Below the pieces are notes generated by a model. The model did not search any database. It was not told the origin of the DNA and saw nothing but the letters and a program-made list of their open reading frames with translations. A stretch of 64,000 bases of DNA from Bostrychus sinensis (taxonomy: Eukaryota; Chordata; Actinopteri; Gobiiformes; Eleotridae), in assembly GCA_020698575.1 (NCBI GenBank), contig CM036244.1:443501-507500 (forward strand), written 5' to 3'. Shown here piece by piece: positions 1 through 12,223 of this stretch. Positions within the stretch are counted from its first letter, which is position 1. Each line of letters starts with the position of its first letter. The position numbers were made by a program, and so were the translations under genes.

Positions 1-1121
1 ACACATCACAACACAACACCAACACAACACAACACCAACACAACACAACACAACACCAACACAACACAACACAACACAACACCAACACAACACCAACACA
101 ACACCAACACAACACCAACACAACACAACACCAACACAACACAACACAACACCAACACAACACAACACAACACCAACACAACACAACACAACACAACACC
201 AACACAACACCAACACAACACCAACACAACACCAACACAACACAACACCAACACAACACAACACAACACCAACACAACACAACACCAACACAACACAACA
301 CATCACAACACAACACCAACACAACACAACACCAACACAACACCAACACAACACAACACCAACACAACACAACACCAACACAACACCAACACAACACAAC
401 ACCAACACAACACAACACAACACAACACAACACAACACCAACACAACACCAACACAACACCAACACCAACACAACACAACACAACACAACACAACACAAC
501 ACCAACACAACACAACACAACACAACACAACACAACACCAACACAACACCAACACAACACCAACACAACACCAACACAACACAACACCAACACAACACAT
601 CACAACACCAACACAACACAACACCAACACAACACAACACATCACAACACAACACCAACACAACACAACACCAACACAACACCAACACAACACCAACACA
701 ACACAACACCAACACAACACAACACAACACAACACCAACACAACACAACACAACACCAACACAACACAACACCAACACAACACAACACAACACCAACACA
801 ACACAACACCAACACAACACATCACAACACCAACACAACACCAACACAACCCAACACAACACCAACACAACACAACACAACACAACACCAACACAACACA
901 ACACCAACACAACACCAACACAACACCAACACAACACATCACAACACCAACACAACACCAACACAACACATCACAACACCAACACAACACCAACACAACA
1001 CCAACACAACACATCACAACACCAACACAACACCAACACATCACAACACAACACCAACACAACACAACACCAACACAACACAACACCAACACAACACAAC
1101 ACAACACCAACACAACACAAC
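1..1121. repeat. Satellite of CAACA / CCAACA words, almost free of G
   Basis: Irregular alternation of 5-bp (ACAAC) and 6-bp (ACCAAC) words with an occasional ACATC word. The + strand is nearly pure A/C for 1.1 kb. The array runs off the left edge, so its full length is unknown. The two 96-codon minus-strand open frames inside it (Cys/Val/Leu only) are repeat artefacts. Confidence 0.97.
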
Positions 1122-1173
1122 TGTGGTTCTTATCCTGTTCTTATCCTTGTGTACCCCAGGACTGGGCTTAGTG

Positions 1174-2664
1174 TTGGTTTGGACCCGGTTTAGTCCTGGT
1201 TTAGTTCTGGTTTAGTCCTGGTTTAGACCTGGTTTAGACCTGGTTTAGTCCTGGTTTAGACCTGGTTTAGACCTGGTTTAGGACCTGGTTTAGACCTGGT
1301 TTAGGCCTGGTTTAGACCTGGTTTAGTCCTGGTTTAGACCTGGTTTAGACCTGGTTTAGTCCTGGTTTAGACCTGGTTTAGACCTGGTTTAGACCTGGTT
1401 TAGTCCTGGTTTAGACCTGGTTTAGTCCTGGTTTAGTCCTGGTTTAGACCTGGTTTAGACCTGGTTTAGTCCTGGTTTAGACCTGGTTTAGACCTGGTTT
1501 AGTACCTGGTTTAGTCCTGGTTTAGACCTGGTTTAGTCCTGGTTTAGTTCCTGGTTTAGATCCTGGTTTAGACTTGGTTTAGTACCTGGTTTAGACCTGG
1601 TTTAGTCCTGGTTTAGTCCTGGTTTAGACCTGGTTTAGTCCTGGTTTAGTCCTGGTTTAGACCTGGTTTAGACCTGGTTTTAGTCCTGGTTTAGTCCTGG
1701 TTTAGTCCTGGTTTAGTCCTGGTTTAGACCTGGTTTAGTCCTGGTTTAGACCTGGTTTAGGCCTGGTTTAGACCTGGTTTAGACCTGGTTTAGGCCTGGT
1801 TTAGACCTGGTTTAGTCCTGGTTTAGACCTGGTTTAGTCCTGGTTTAGTTCTGGTTTAGACCTGGTTTAGACCTGGTTTAGACCTGGTTTAGGCCTGGTT
1901 TAGTCCTGGTTTAGACCTGGTTTAGACCTGGTTTAGGCCTGGTTTAGACCTGGTTTAGTCCTGGTTTAGACCTGGTTTAGACCTGGTTTAGACCTGGTTT
2001 AGCCCTTGTTTAGACCTGGTTTAGTCCTGGTTTAGTCCTGGTTTAGTCCTGGTTTAGTCCTGGTTTAGACCTGGTTTAGTCCTGGTTTAGACCTGGTTTA
2101 GACCTGGTTTAGCCCTTGTTTAGACCTGGTTTAGTCCTGGTTTAGTCCTGGTTTAGTCCTGGTTTAGTTCCTGGTTTAGACCTGGTTTAGACCTGGTTTA
2201 GACCTGGTTTAGACCTGGTTTAGTCCTGGTTTAGACCTGGTTTAGACCTGGTTTAGCCCTGGTTTAGTCCTGGTTTAGACCTGGTTTAGACCTGGTTTAG
2301 ACCTGGTTTAGCCCTTGTTTAGTCCTGGTTTAGTCCTGGTTTAGTCCTGGTTTAGTTCTGGTTTAGTTCCTGGTTTAGACCTGGTTTAGTTCCTGGTTTA
2401 GACCTGGTTTAGTCCTGGTTTAGACCAGGTTTAGTCCTGGTTTAGTCCTGGTTTAGACCTGGTTTAGCCCTTGTTTAGACCTGGTTTAGTCCTGGTTTAG
2501 TCCTGGTTTAGTCCTGGTTTAGTCCTGGTTTAGACCTGGTTTAGTTCTGGTTTAGTCCTGGTTTAGACCTGGTTTAGTTCTGGTTTAGCCCTGGTTTAGA
2601 CCTGGTTTAGTCCTGGTTTAGTCCTGGTTTAGACCTGGTTTAGTCCTGGTTTAGTTCCTGTTTT
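1174..2664. repeat. 11-bp minisatellite, unit CTGGTTTAGWC
   Basis: About 135 copies of an 11-bp unit (CTGGTTTAGTC or CTGGTTTAGAC), with 10- and 12-bp variants. Units of this family recur at 28.5, 29.3 (reverse), 56.4 (reverse), 58.6 and 62.6 kb. No transposon ends are visible at this copy. Confidence 0.97.
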
Positions 2665-3180
2665 ATCCTTCAGTAAACTATGTTGAGTTTGAAAACAGCT
2701 GAATGTTTTTTATTTGATCTGACGCTGAATAAACGAGGAACAGAATAAAAAGCAGCCATATTTCAGAATAAATGACAGTAAACGCCGTGACAGGAGTTTA
2801 GTCCTGGTCCGGGATGAGTCATTCTAAAAGTTTTCAGGGATCTCATTCTCACGCACAGCACACAGAGCCACTGCTCCTGTCTGCTCCTCCAAACTGGCTG
2901 TGTGCTTATCTTTAGTGGGCGGAGTTAAAGTCCCACAGGTTTTTCAGGTTAAATGACACAGAAATATGAGCAGCGTTTGAGATTTCCCAGTCTGAAGATG
3001 AAGACCTCGGACCATGGCACAAACTGTGAGCGCTTTAAGATGAGAAGCAGTATTATTTTTGAAGTAACAGTACTTTTACTTATATTTTTTGTAATCACTG
3101 ATAAATGGGCGTTTAGTGTTCCACCGGCAATGCACTGTGGGGAGTGAAAGCATGAAAACAGAGCCCTTTCTTTCTTTAAA
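2665..3180. other. Unique-looking stretch, no gene seen
   Basis: AT-rich sequence with no conserved coding potential. Positions 3059-3085 (GAAGTAACAGTACTTTTACT) match the interior of the AGTACTTTTACT-type element seen again at 8.0 and 40.9 kb. The short open frames on both strands overlap each other and resemble no family I know. Confidence 0.5.
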
Positions 3181-3181
3181 A

Positions 3182-3260
3182 CAGGGGTGTCCAAACTATG
3201 ACCCAGGGGCCAAATGCGGCCCGCAGACCACGTTTTATTGGCCCTTGGGCTTCATTCTGA
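3182..3260 (+). mobile_element. hAT-like terminal fragment
   Basis: Starts CAGGGGTGTCCAAACT and continues into a GGGGCCAAATGCGGCCCG segment. That head is typical of hAT-type DNA transposon relics in vertebrates. No matching right end was found. Confidence 0.5.
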
Positions 3261-3424
3261 ACTGGCTCAAATTGCCAGAGGTAGAATTTTTAAAGCAAAG
3301 GTAAAAAAGCTTCATATTTGTGCCTACTTTGTTTTCTAAAGCACGACCTTCTCTCAGAGGGAAGTTGCTCCAGTTGATTTGGAGCTGGTTTATCACCGTT
3401 GTTTATCTGCAGCGAGTCTAATGA

Positions 3425-3775
3425 ACGCTGAAGTTAATAATAATACATCAGTTTTATATAGCGCTTTTCACACAACTCAAAGTCACTTTACAATTTTGAT
3501 CTATTATTCATTCACTCCTCAGTCACACTCGGTGGTGGTGAGCTACTTCTGTAGCCACAGCTGCCCTGGGGCAGACTGACGGAAGCGTGGCTGCCAATCT
3601 GCGCCAACGGCCCCTCCGACCACCACCAAACACAGCCACACTAACACATTCACACAGGCAAGGTGGGTGAAGTGTCTTGCCCAGGGACACAACGACAGTA
3701 TGCGCTTCAGATGGGATTCGAACCAGCTACCCTCCGGTTGCTGGGCAAATGCTGGGCAAGACGGCTGTGGCTTAT
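3425..3775 (-). mobile_element. tRNA-derived SINE, reverse orientation
   Basis: The reverse complement carries a box-B-like GGTTCGAATCCC (plus 3713-3724) and then a body ending in AAAGCGCTATATAAAACTGA and an ATT-rich tail. The same body and tail occur at 7.73-7.98 kb and, interrupted, at 15.3-16.86 kb. The family relation is seen directly; the tRNA origin is inferred from box B and from the TAGCTCAGTCGGT box A of the 15.3-kb copy. Confidence 0.7.
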
Positions 3776-4137
3776 ACAGAGAGAATGTAAAAACTTTTCT
3801 CTGATTAACGGCGTTTAGGTCTTTCCTTCGTCTCCTGTTGGTTCTGCTGAAGTCCTTGTTGTTGTTCAGTCCTCTGTGGGATTTTTGTCTTCGTCCTGTT
3901 TCCATTTTAACAACAGTAAAGTCCCTCTGACGTCCCACGTAACCTCCACATTCAAACAAACCCACTTTTTCTTTCACAAGTCTTTGTACAACTGGCTTCT
4001 GCTGCTGTCCCCGCTCACAAATAAGCACAGAGCTGCTCACATACACAGGATTCTGGAGTTTTATGGAAAAACCGGCAAGAATCAGCCATGTTTGTTTAGG
4101 ATACAGCTCAGAAGTGCACTGCTTACGCCCCGCCCCA

Positions 4138-4636
4138 CACTGTAAAAAAAAATCTGTAAATTTTACAGTAAAAAATTGGCAGCTGTGGTTGCCAGAATTC
4201 TACTGTAAAAACTACAAGAGGCCTGTATTTCATTTTACAGTATAATTTTATCACAAATGTTGTTTTTACAGTTTTTGACTTGAGTTTTTATTATTATTTA
4301 CTGCAAAATAAAGTTATCTTTCAAAAAAATAGGTTAATGTATATTTTAGTTTGTGACTTACATTTTAGTCAACATTTACTGTAAAATTTAAAGTTATTAT
4401 CTTTTGAAAAGGTGTTAAACTGTAATAAACACAGGACTCGATTTTTTTAACAGTGCTATACTGTATACATTACAAAAAATAATTATTAAAATAAATAATT
4501 ATAATAATAATTATTTTTAATATTACAGTTAATTACCGTAACCAAAACAGTATTTTACCGATATATCAATTACGGTCTTTTACTGTTGAGATTTTACAGA
4601 TTTTTACCATGAAATCTACAGATATTTTTTACAGTG
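4138..4636. mobile_element. MITE with CACTGTAAAAA termini
   Basis: The left end CACTGTAAAAAAAAATCTGT mirrors the right end ACAGATATTTTTTACAGTG. The interior is dominated by TTTTACAGTAAA-type words. Such TACAGTA-rich MITEs are abundant in fish. No coding capacity. Confidence 0.75.
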
Positions 4637-4968
4637 CATGTTTCTTAGATTGGTTACGTCACCTGTCATTGTTCCACCTGCAGAAACTAAATTTAAGAGA
4701 AGGGATACCAGCCTGACTTCTGTTTATAGAAGAAGAAAAGAGTTTGTGTGGCTGGCCAAGCATCAGGAAAGAAAAGGAAAATGTGCGGTTGGTGGAGCCA
4801 AAAAAGCTCAGCCATACTTTGTGCCGGATTCAAGGCCAGATGAGGTTGTGAAAGAGCATCAGAGTAAAAAGCTACGCTGAAGTATTCAGAGAATGATTCA
4901 CTGCAGAGACTTCTGAAGGAAGGGGTGGAGCCAAACGGACGTTTTTTTAAGGTGAGGTGCCTCTAGAG

Positions 4969-5781
4969 CAGGGGTCACCAACCTGGAGCTCGCGAGGGAC
5001 ATTTATAAACAGTGACTACTGCAGTGTTTTAGTCATAATACTTTTTTTTTTAACTTGTTTTTATGTTTAATTACAAGATTATTTTTTATAAACATTATCA
5101 TTAATCCAAAGCAAACAATCATACAATCCTAGTGTCATTTGAAAGGCATGTCAAGACTTTAATATAGAGTAGTGGTTCTCAACTGATCTGGCTTTGGGAC
5201 CCACTGTTACTCTACAATGATAAGCCGTGACCCAAATAAAAAAGATACTGAAAATAATTAAGAGATATTTCAAGAAAATTAAAAAATATTGGAAAAAATA
5301 AGAGCTATATCAAGAAAATTAGAAAATATTGAAGAAAAAAATTAAAAGATAGTTCAGGAAAATTAAAAGATATTGAAAATAATTAAGAGATATTTTAGGA
5401 AAATTTAAAGATATTGAGAAAAATTAAGAGATATTTCAAGAAAATTAGAAGACCTTCAACCTTAGGTATAACAGTAACATTATAGAAGTAGATTTTTTGC
5501 TCTGGTTGAGTTTCTTTTACATTATTTTATTCTATATGTCCCACACTGCCACCTACTGTTAAGGAGTGTAAATTGATGATTCATTTGTAAAAAAACTTTC
5601 CTTTATTTTTGCCCTGACAAAGGCCTGCGACCCACTGAAAACAGTTCTGTGACCCACTTTTGGGTCCCGACCCACCAGTTGAGAATCACTGATATAGAGG
5701 ATTATTTTGCACGAGTAGCCCTCAGTAACAAATTCTCATGTTTTGGGCAGCCCTCAAACCCAAAAAGGTTGGAGACCCCTG
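4969..5781. mobile_element. hAT-type element, 8-bp TSD CTCTAGAG
   Basis: Inverted ends CAGGGGTCACCAACC and GGTTGGAGACCCCTG are flanked by a perfect direct repeat CTCTAGAG (4961-4968 and 5782-5789). The 8-bp duplication and CAGGG-type ends assign it to the hAT superfamily. It holds no transposase frame. A second hAT is nested in it at 5170-5691. Confidence 0.9.
5170..5691. mobile_element. Nested hAT-type element, 8-bp TSD ATATAGAG
   Basis: Ends TAGTGGTTCTCAACTG and CAGTTGAGAATCACTG, flanked by ATATAGAG on both sides (5162-5169 and 5692-5699). It lies wholly inside the element at 4969-5781, so it inserted later. Its interior (about 5260-5450) is an AT-rich imperfect tandem repeat with an AAGAGATATTTCAAGAAAAT core. 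Confidence 0.9.
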
Positions 5782-5789
5782 CTCTAGAG

Positions 5790-7290
5790 AGTGGCCCTCA
5801 GTGGAAAAAGTTTGGCCCCCCCTGCTTTAAGGCATTACAGACATTATTAGATCATGTGTGGCATTGTTCACCAGAGTCATGGTGCTGCCTGTGCTAACGT
5901 TACACTGACGTTTCAGCTCCAGAGTAAAGAGCTCACTGACGTTTGAAACTTTACTCTGAATAATCCTGGGGCCACATTTTCCTCCATTTCATATCAAAAC
6001 CCTTGAACTATAATTTTTACAGCATTTTCTTCAGTCCACAACCAGCTGAGAACATCTATGACTCACTTTGGGGGCATGACCCACCAACTGAGAAACCTCA
6101 ACCTACATTTAAAACCAATGACCAACTGAGGCTGAACCCAGAACAGCTTTTAGACTTGGAAATATCACCTTCCAATAACTTTTCTGTCTAAACAAAGAGG
6201 TAATAAAGGACTAGAAGACACTTAAATCCCGTCCAACTTTAAGTTTTATATTCTACTCAAACCCGTGGCCAAAGAAAAAAAAAAAAAAGCCAAAAACCCG
6301 GAGATCCTACAGTCAGCAGAAGTCGCTTTTTGTGCGTTTGATGATGTAACCACGAGTCTGAGCCAACTCAAACAAAACAAACCTGTTCTTTCGCGAGCGC
6401 GCGGTGGAAGGCGCAGCTGCTGCGTCAACTATGGCGCAGCTGAATGTACCTGCCGCGTGAAGCGTGCGGTGGCTTCACAGACTCAAACAAGGCTTCGGTA
6501 ACGCGTAAAATTCAAAGTAATGGATGGGGAAGTGTCATAGGAATGGAAAAAAACTTTTGCTAATTTATCAAAAGGCAGGTTCAAATGTAAGACCAGTCAG
6601 TTTTACCATTTTAAACAGTCAAAAAGTCGTATTTAAGTGCTCTGAGTCGTCTTTTGTCGCACACAAAGACGTTTTTTCGTTTTATTTTAACGCGTAATAA
6701 CACTTTCATATTGAAGTCAAGTGTCTTACCTTCTTCTAGTCGTGCGCTGCTCCGCTCAAAGTGCCTCTTCCTTGACGCAAGACAGCTCTGTGAAATCCGT
6801 CCACACCCACAGTATCACAGAGGGCATTACGGGAGGATGCGCGTCCTACTACCACACTCATTAATACGCCTTTACGCACGGCTTGGCTCGCGGTTACGCA
6901 CACCTTGAATTAACAAAGAGAACAAAGAGGAGGTTTTTTTTGGAAGAACTTTCAGCATCTATGACAAATAGTTGTGGTTTTTGGGGCGGCAGGTGGAGTT
7001 GTGGTGTGCGTAAAGGCGCGTCCACCCTAACCAGAAAGCCAAAGTGGTGTGTTTTAAAAACGGGTTTAACCACAAACGAACCGCGGTATTATTTCATTTT
7101 GCAAGTTGCTTGTGCAATTCTAGTTCCTTCAGTTCACATTGTGTTAAGTGCCTTTTGGCAAAGCAATGATCCAGCGTCTCTGAGAGAAAATGGATGCTAC
7201 AGTGTAAGGTAAAGCTGAGCTGAGAGCCAGTAAAGACAGAAAATGGCAACGAATTTTGCTAAATGAGAGTGAATCCCCAGCTGTGGAATT
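5790..7290. other. No gene assigned; CpG-rich stretch 6390-7030
   Basis: Mostly unique sequence. From about 6390 to 7030 CpG dinucleotides are common (for example TCGCGAGCGCGCGG at 6391), unlike the surroundings. On the minus strand a good donor AAG|GTAAGA lies at 6730-6732, downstream of CpG-rich sequence, which could mark an untranslated first exon. Short open frames here match no family I recognise. Confidence 0.4.
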
Positions 7291-7727
7291 TGTGGGGCCC
7301 CAGTGCAGAATTTCAGAACGGGCCCTGAAGTTACGAAGTACATTCAGTTCTTCAGGTTAAGGCATTAAGCTTTTGAATTTAACAATGTTGCTGTTTGATG
7401 TTTTACTGGAGTTAGATACAAAAATTGTGTGCTTATTCATTAATATTTAAAACTATATTGGTTTTTAATGTTTCAATATGAACATTTATCTTAAAAAAAC
7501 ATGATTTTAGAAATTTAACAGGATTTAAAATCGTATTTATGTTAAAAACTCTGTAACAGAGTTATGTGCTGCTCCTAATTATAATGAATATTTCAAATAA
7601 AGACCTACAGATGAACAAGGGCTCTCTCTAATGGGCCCCTAAACCTCCCGGGCCCCGTGCACTGCCTGATGTTAGGCCCCTGCTCCCCAGGTCTTTCTAG
7701 CTTTTTCTCCTGTAGTTCACACGATGG

Positions 7728-7952
7728 TTGTGTCCTGTGTGAATGTGTCACTGATCCTGAGCTCGCTGAAGGTCGGCGGCGCAGAACGGCAGCCACAGCT
7801 CCGTCGGTCTGCCCCAGGGCGGCTGTGGTGCTACAGAATCTCACCTCCACCGACTGAGACGCTTCAGAGACCTGGAGAGCGCTGAATAAATCTATTCCAT
7901 TATTATTATTATTATTGTTATTGTTATTGTTGTTATTGTTGTTATTGTTGTT

Positions 7953-7985
<33 letters not shown>

Positions 7986-7986
7986 A
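7728..7986 (+). mobile_element. SINE copy ending in (ATT)n(GTT)n
   Basis: The body (CAGCCACAGCTCCGTCGGTC, AGAGCGCTGAATAAATCTAT) is the plus-orientation relative of the reverse SINE at 3425-3775. It ends in an ATT/GTT trinucleotide tail from 7898 to 7986. The left boundary is approximate. Confidence 0.65.
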
Positions 7987-7994
7987 AAGTGAAT

Positions 7995-8395
7995 GTCGTG
8001 TGGGCAGTGGTGGGCTGTAACTGGATACTTTTACTCAAGCAGTTTACCTAAGTAAAGTTTTTGCATGAATACTTTCCAAGTACATTTTGTAGAATATACT
8101 TTACTTTTATTTGACTACGCTACATTTTGGATCATGTTTTTTGTACTTTTACTTGAGTAAAAGTTTAAATTGTCTAAGGAAGTAAAAGTATTTTTTGTCC
8201 TGTGTGGTTCTGGATTTGAAACTTGGGAAGAGGAAGAATTTGCAACATTCAAAAGTATTTTCTACTTAAGTTAATTTTATACTCAGTACTTTTACTTTCA
8301 CTGCAGTAAAATTTACTTACGGTACTTTTACTTGAGTATATCATTTTTGAAGTAACAGTATTTTTACTTGAGTACAGATTTGGAGTAATTCGTCC
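7995..8395. mobile_element. MITE-like element rich in AGTACTTTTACTTGAGTA
   Basis: Begins GCAGTGGTGGGCTGTAACTGG and contains many TACTTTTACTTGAGTA words. This is a relative of the sequence flanking the 41-44.5 kb minisatellite. The right end is not seen; the 41/46-bp minisatellite starts immediately after it. Confidence 0.6.
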
Positions 8396-8795
8396 CCTTC
8401 TGCCTGCACCTGTCCCGGACTCTGTCCGTCCTGAGGTCCGAGGACAGATCAGGTCCCGGACTCTGTCCGTCCTGAGGTCCGAGGACAGATCAGGTCCCGG
8501 ACTCTGTCCGTCCTGAGGTCCGAGGACAGATCAGGTCCCGGACGCGTCTCTGTCCGTCCTGAGGTCCGAGGACAGATCAGGTCCCGGACGCGTCTCTGTC
8601 CGTCCTGAGGTCCGAGGACAGATCAGGTCCCGGACGCGTCTCTGTCCGTCCTGAGGTCCGAGGACAGATCAGGTCCCGGACGCGTCTCTGTCCGTCCTGA
8701 GGTCCGAGGACAGATCAGGTCCCGGACGCGTCTCTGTCCGTCCTGAGGTCCGAGGACAGATCAGGTCCCGGACGCGTCTCTGTCCGTCCTGAGAC
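8396..8795. repeat. 41/46-bp minisatellite
   Basis: Three units of about 41 bp followed by about six of 46 bp. All share TGTCCGTCCTGAGGTCCGAG and GACAGATCAGGTCCCGGAC; the longer form adds a CGCGTCT insert. The units share the word GAGGACAGATC with the 12-bp array that follows, which suggests one gave rise to the other. Confidence 0.95.
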
Positions 8796-8836
8796 TGGCT
8801 CCTTTTTCTTCTGTGGCTTCACTCGTGTCCCTCTCC

Positions 8837-10921
8837 CTGAGGACAGGTCTGAGGACAGGTCTGAGGACAGGTCTGAGGACAGGTCTGAGGACAGGTCTGA
8901 GGACAGATCTGAGGACAGGTCTGAGGACAGATCTGAGGACAGGTCTGAGGACAGACCTGAGGACAGGTCTGAGGACAGATCTGAGGACAGGTCTGAGGAC
9001 AGGTCTGAGGACAGATCTGAGGACAGGTCTGAGGACAGGTCTGAGGACAGGTCTGAGGACAGATCTGAGGACAGATCTGAGGACAGGTCTGAGGACAGAC
9101 CTGAGAACAGATCTGAGGACAGGTCTGAGGACAGACCTGAGGACAGATCTGAGGACAGACCTGAGGACAGGTCTGAGGACAGGTCTGAGGACAGGTCTGA
9201 GGACAGACCTGAGGACAGGTCTGAGGACAGGTCTGAGGACAGATCTGAGGACAGATCTGAGGACAGACCTGAGGACAGATCTGAGGACAGGTCTGAGGAC
9301 AGGTCTGAGGACAGATCTGAGGACAGGTCTGAGGACAGACCTGAGGACAGATCTGAGGACAGATCTGAGGACAGGTCTGAGGACAGACCTGAGGACAGAT
9401 CTGAGGACAGGTCTGAGGACAGGTCTGAGGACAGGTCTGAGGACAGACCTGAGGACAGATCTGAGGACAGGTCTGAGGACAGATCTGAGGACAGGTCTGA
9501 GGACAGATCTGAGGACAGGTCTGAGGACAGGTCTGAGGACAGACCTGAGGACAGATCTGAGGACAGGTCTGAGGACAGACCTGAGGACAGATCTGAGGAC
9601 AGGTCTGAGGACAGGTCTGAGGACAGGTCTGAGGACAGGTCTGAGGACAGGTCTGAGGACAGACCTGAGGACAGATCTGAGGACAGGTCTGAGGACAGAC
9701 CTGAGGACAGATCTGAGGACAGGTCTGAGGACAGACCTGAGGACAGATCTGAGGACAGGTCTGAGGACAGACCTGAGGACAGATCTGAGGACAGATCTGA
9801 GGACAGATCTGAGGACAGGTCTGAGGACAGGTCTGAGGACAGGTCTGAGGACAGGTCTGAGGACAGATCTGAGGACAGGTCTGAGGACAGGTCTGAGGAC
9901 AGATCTGAGGACAGGTCTGAGGACAGGTCTGAGGACAGATCTGAGGACAGGTCTGAGGACAGGTCTGAGGACAGGTCTGAGGACAGGTCTGAGGACAGAT
10001 CTGAGGACAGATCTGAGGACAGATCTGAGGACAGACCTGAGGACAGATCTGAGGACAGGTCTGAGGACATGAGGACAGATCTGAGGACAGGTCTGAGGAC
10101 AGGTCTGAGGACAGATCTGAGGACAGGTCTGAGGACATGAGGACAGGTCTGAGGACATGAGGACAGGTCTGAGGACATGAGGACAGGTCTGAGGACAGAT
10201 CTGAGGACAGGTCTGAGGACATGAGGACAGGTCTGAGGACAGGTCTGAGGACATGAGGACAGATCTGAGGACAGATCTGAGGACAGGTCTGAGGACAGGT
10301 CTGAGGACAGATCTGAGGACAGGTCTGAGGACAGGTCTGAGGACAGGTCTGAGGACATGAGGACAGATCTGAGGACAGGTCTGAGGACAGGTCTGAGGAC
10401 AGGTCTGAGGACAGGTCTGAGGACATGAGGACAGATCTGAGGACAGGTCTGAGGACAGATCTGAGGACAGGTCTGAGGACAGATCTGAGGACAGATCTGA
10501 GGACAGGTCTGAGGACAGGTCTGAGGACATGAGGACAGATCTGAGGACAGGTCTGAGGACAGGTCTGAGGACAGATCTGAGGACAGGTCTGAGGACAGGT
10601 CTGAGGACAGATCTGAGGACATGAGGACAGGTCTGAGGACAGGTCTGAGGACAGGTCTGAGGACAGGTCTGAGGACAGATCTGAGGACAGGTCTGAGGAC
10701 AGGTCTGAGGACAGGTCTGAGGACAGGTCTGAGGACAGGTCTGAGGACAGGTCTGAGGACAGGTCTGAGGACAGATCTGAGGACAGGTCTGAGGACAGGT
10801 CTGAGGACAGGTCTGAGGACAGATCTGAGGACAGGTCTGAGGACAGGTCTGAGGACAGGTCTGAGGACAGACCTGAGGACAGATCTGAGGACAGGTCTGA
10901 GGACAGGTCTGAGGACAGGTC
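8837..10921. repeat. 12-bp minisatellite, unit TCTGAGGACAGG
   Basis: About 175 units of TGAGGACAGGTC, TGAGGACAGATC or TGAGGACAGACC. The interval 10070-10625 has scattered 6-bp 'ATGAGG' insertions that mark a higher-order subfamily. Twelve is a multiple of three and the unit lacks stops in most frames, so open frames of 419-713 codons appear on both strands. They encode only repeats such as SSDL or CPQT and are not genes. Confidence 0.97.
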
Positions 10922-11118
10922 GGCTGTGGAACCAGGAGCTAACAAAACATCATCAGTCAATATTTTTGGATATTTCTTAAAAAAAAAAAAGAAAAGAAAA
11001 AGTGACTCTGGCTGGGACGGCTGCTTATGGCACAGAGGTTAAAAATCTGGCAGAGTACGCTCCTTTAGCTCTGTCCCCGTCCTGGACCAGCTGCTTTTGG
11101 CTCAATCCTGTTTAGGAC
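10922..11118. other. No feature beyond an A-rich run
   Basis: Contains an A-run at 10979-10999 and otherwise unremarkable sequence. Confidence 0.4.
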
Positions 11119-11444
11119 CAGGGCTGCACAATACATCGCTAAATTATCGTTATCGCAATATCAGCAAACACAACATCAGTATCGCAAAAATCTAAATATA
11201 TCACAATATCACTGTGGTCTTTCATCTGACAGAGATTTACACTGAAGAATCATTTTCCACCAGAGCCTTAAAAGAACATGTGTTGTGACTAAATAAAAAT
11301 GTTTAAAAAGTCCAGTTTTAGTGGTAATTTAATTAAGTCTGACTTACATTTTTGTGAATTTAGCTTAATGTGTGAGAAAAGTAGTCTCCATTTTAAAATA
11401 TCGCAGTTATTAAATATCCCGTTTTCCCTTTGTGCAGCCCTCTG
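11119..11444. mobile_element. hAT-like MITE with CAGGGCTGCAC ends
   Basis: Left end CAGGGCTGCACAATA, right end GTGCAGCCCT. The interior has the ATCGTTATCGCAATATC words common to this fish family. No clear 8-bp duplication remains, so the copy is old. Confidence 0.7.
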
Positions 11445-12223
11445 TCTCAAGTGCGGGGTTTGTGTTTAAAACCATTCTTCACCTGAACGTTTCCAGCTCA
11501 GTGATGTTTGATGGCCTCTGTGCTGCAGCTTCCTGTTCTAAATCAAAGTTAACCACTCGTTTCTGTTTATAAACCGTCTTTATTTCCTCACTGTTCATGT
11601 CTTGCAGCACTTTTCCCTTTTACCCACAGCTAGAAAGTCTCAACTTTGTCCTTTGTAACCGTTACAAAACCCACAGAAGACGTTGCTTCAAAGTGTCACA
11701 GGAAGTTTCAGTCCGAGATAAGGCAAATGTAAAATGTAAAATGAGTAATAATGTAACCTGAAGTGGAGATAAGGCGGCTGTATCAGAGTTTTACTGAAGC
11801 TAATGTGTTTAAAATGGCCACAGGAAACAAAACACAGCGAGGTTTAGCAAGGTTGCGTACTTTTTGAACGTGGCTGTGTTGCATAAATCTGCTGTGTAAT
11901 GGACGAGCGCGTGGTTTCAAAAACCTTACAGGGGACTTTTCTTATGTTTCCACTCTCACTTCCTCCTTTATTCTGTGGTTTGTAGAGAACACAGCTGACT
12001 GTCCACGAGTGTGCAGGCCATGTTCGAGTTTCCCAGAGACCAGAAAGTTTACATTCTGTGGAAAAACTGGACATCAACGAGACCCAATTTGTCATAATAC
12101 AAGAGGCGTCTCCCTGAGGCTGCATTCATTTGTAAAAAAAAAAGTCTAATTTTATGCTTTTTAATGCCACAAACATACAGTCGCGGCAGCTTAAATTATC
12201 AAAATGTACTGTATTTGCAAAAA
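11445..12223. other. No gene recognised
   Basis: AT-moderate sequence downstream of uimc1. A 93-codon minus-strand open frame (11,844-12,125) has no recognisable domain and no splice context. I assign no function. Confidence 0.4.

Noticed and set aside
1174..2664. GGTTTAG words as a telomere-type repeat
   Set aside because: The 11-bp period and variable ACC/TCC part do not match TTAGGG or TTTAGGG telomeres, and the family recurs at several internal sites.
8715..10960. Open frames of 419-713 codons on both strands
   Set aside because: They are translations of a 12-bp repeat that lacks stops in most frames. Composition is only a few residues (SSDL, CPQT, RTGL), open frames overlap on both strands, and there is no codon bias or splice context.
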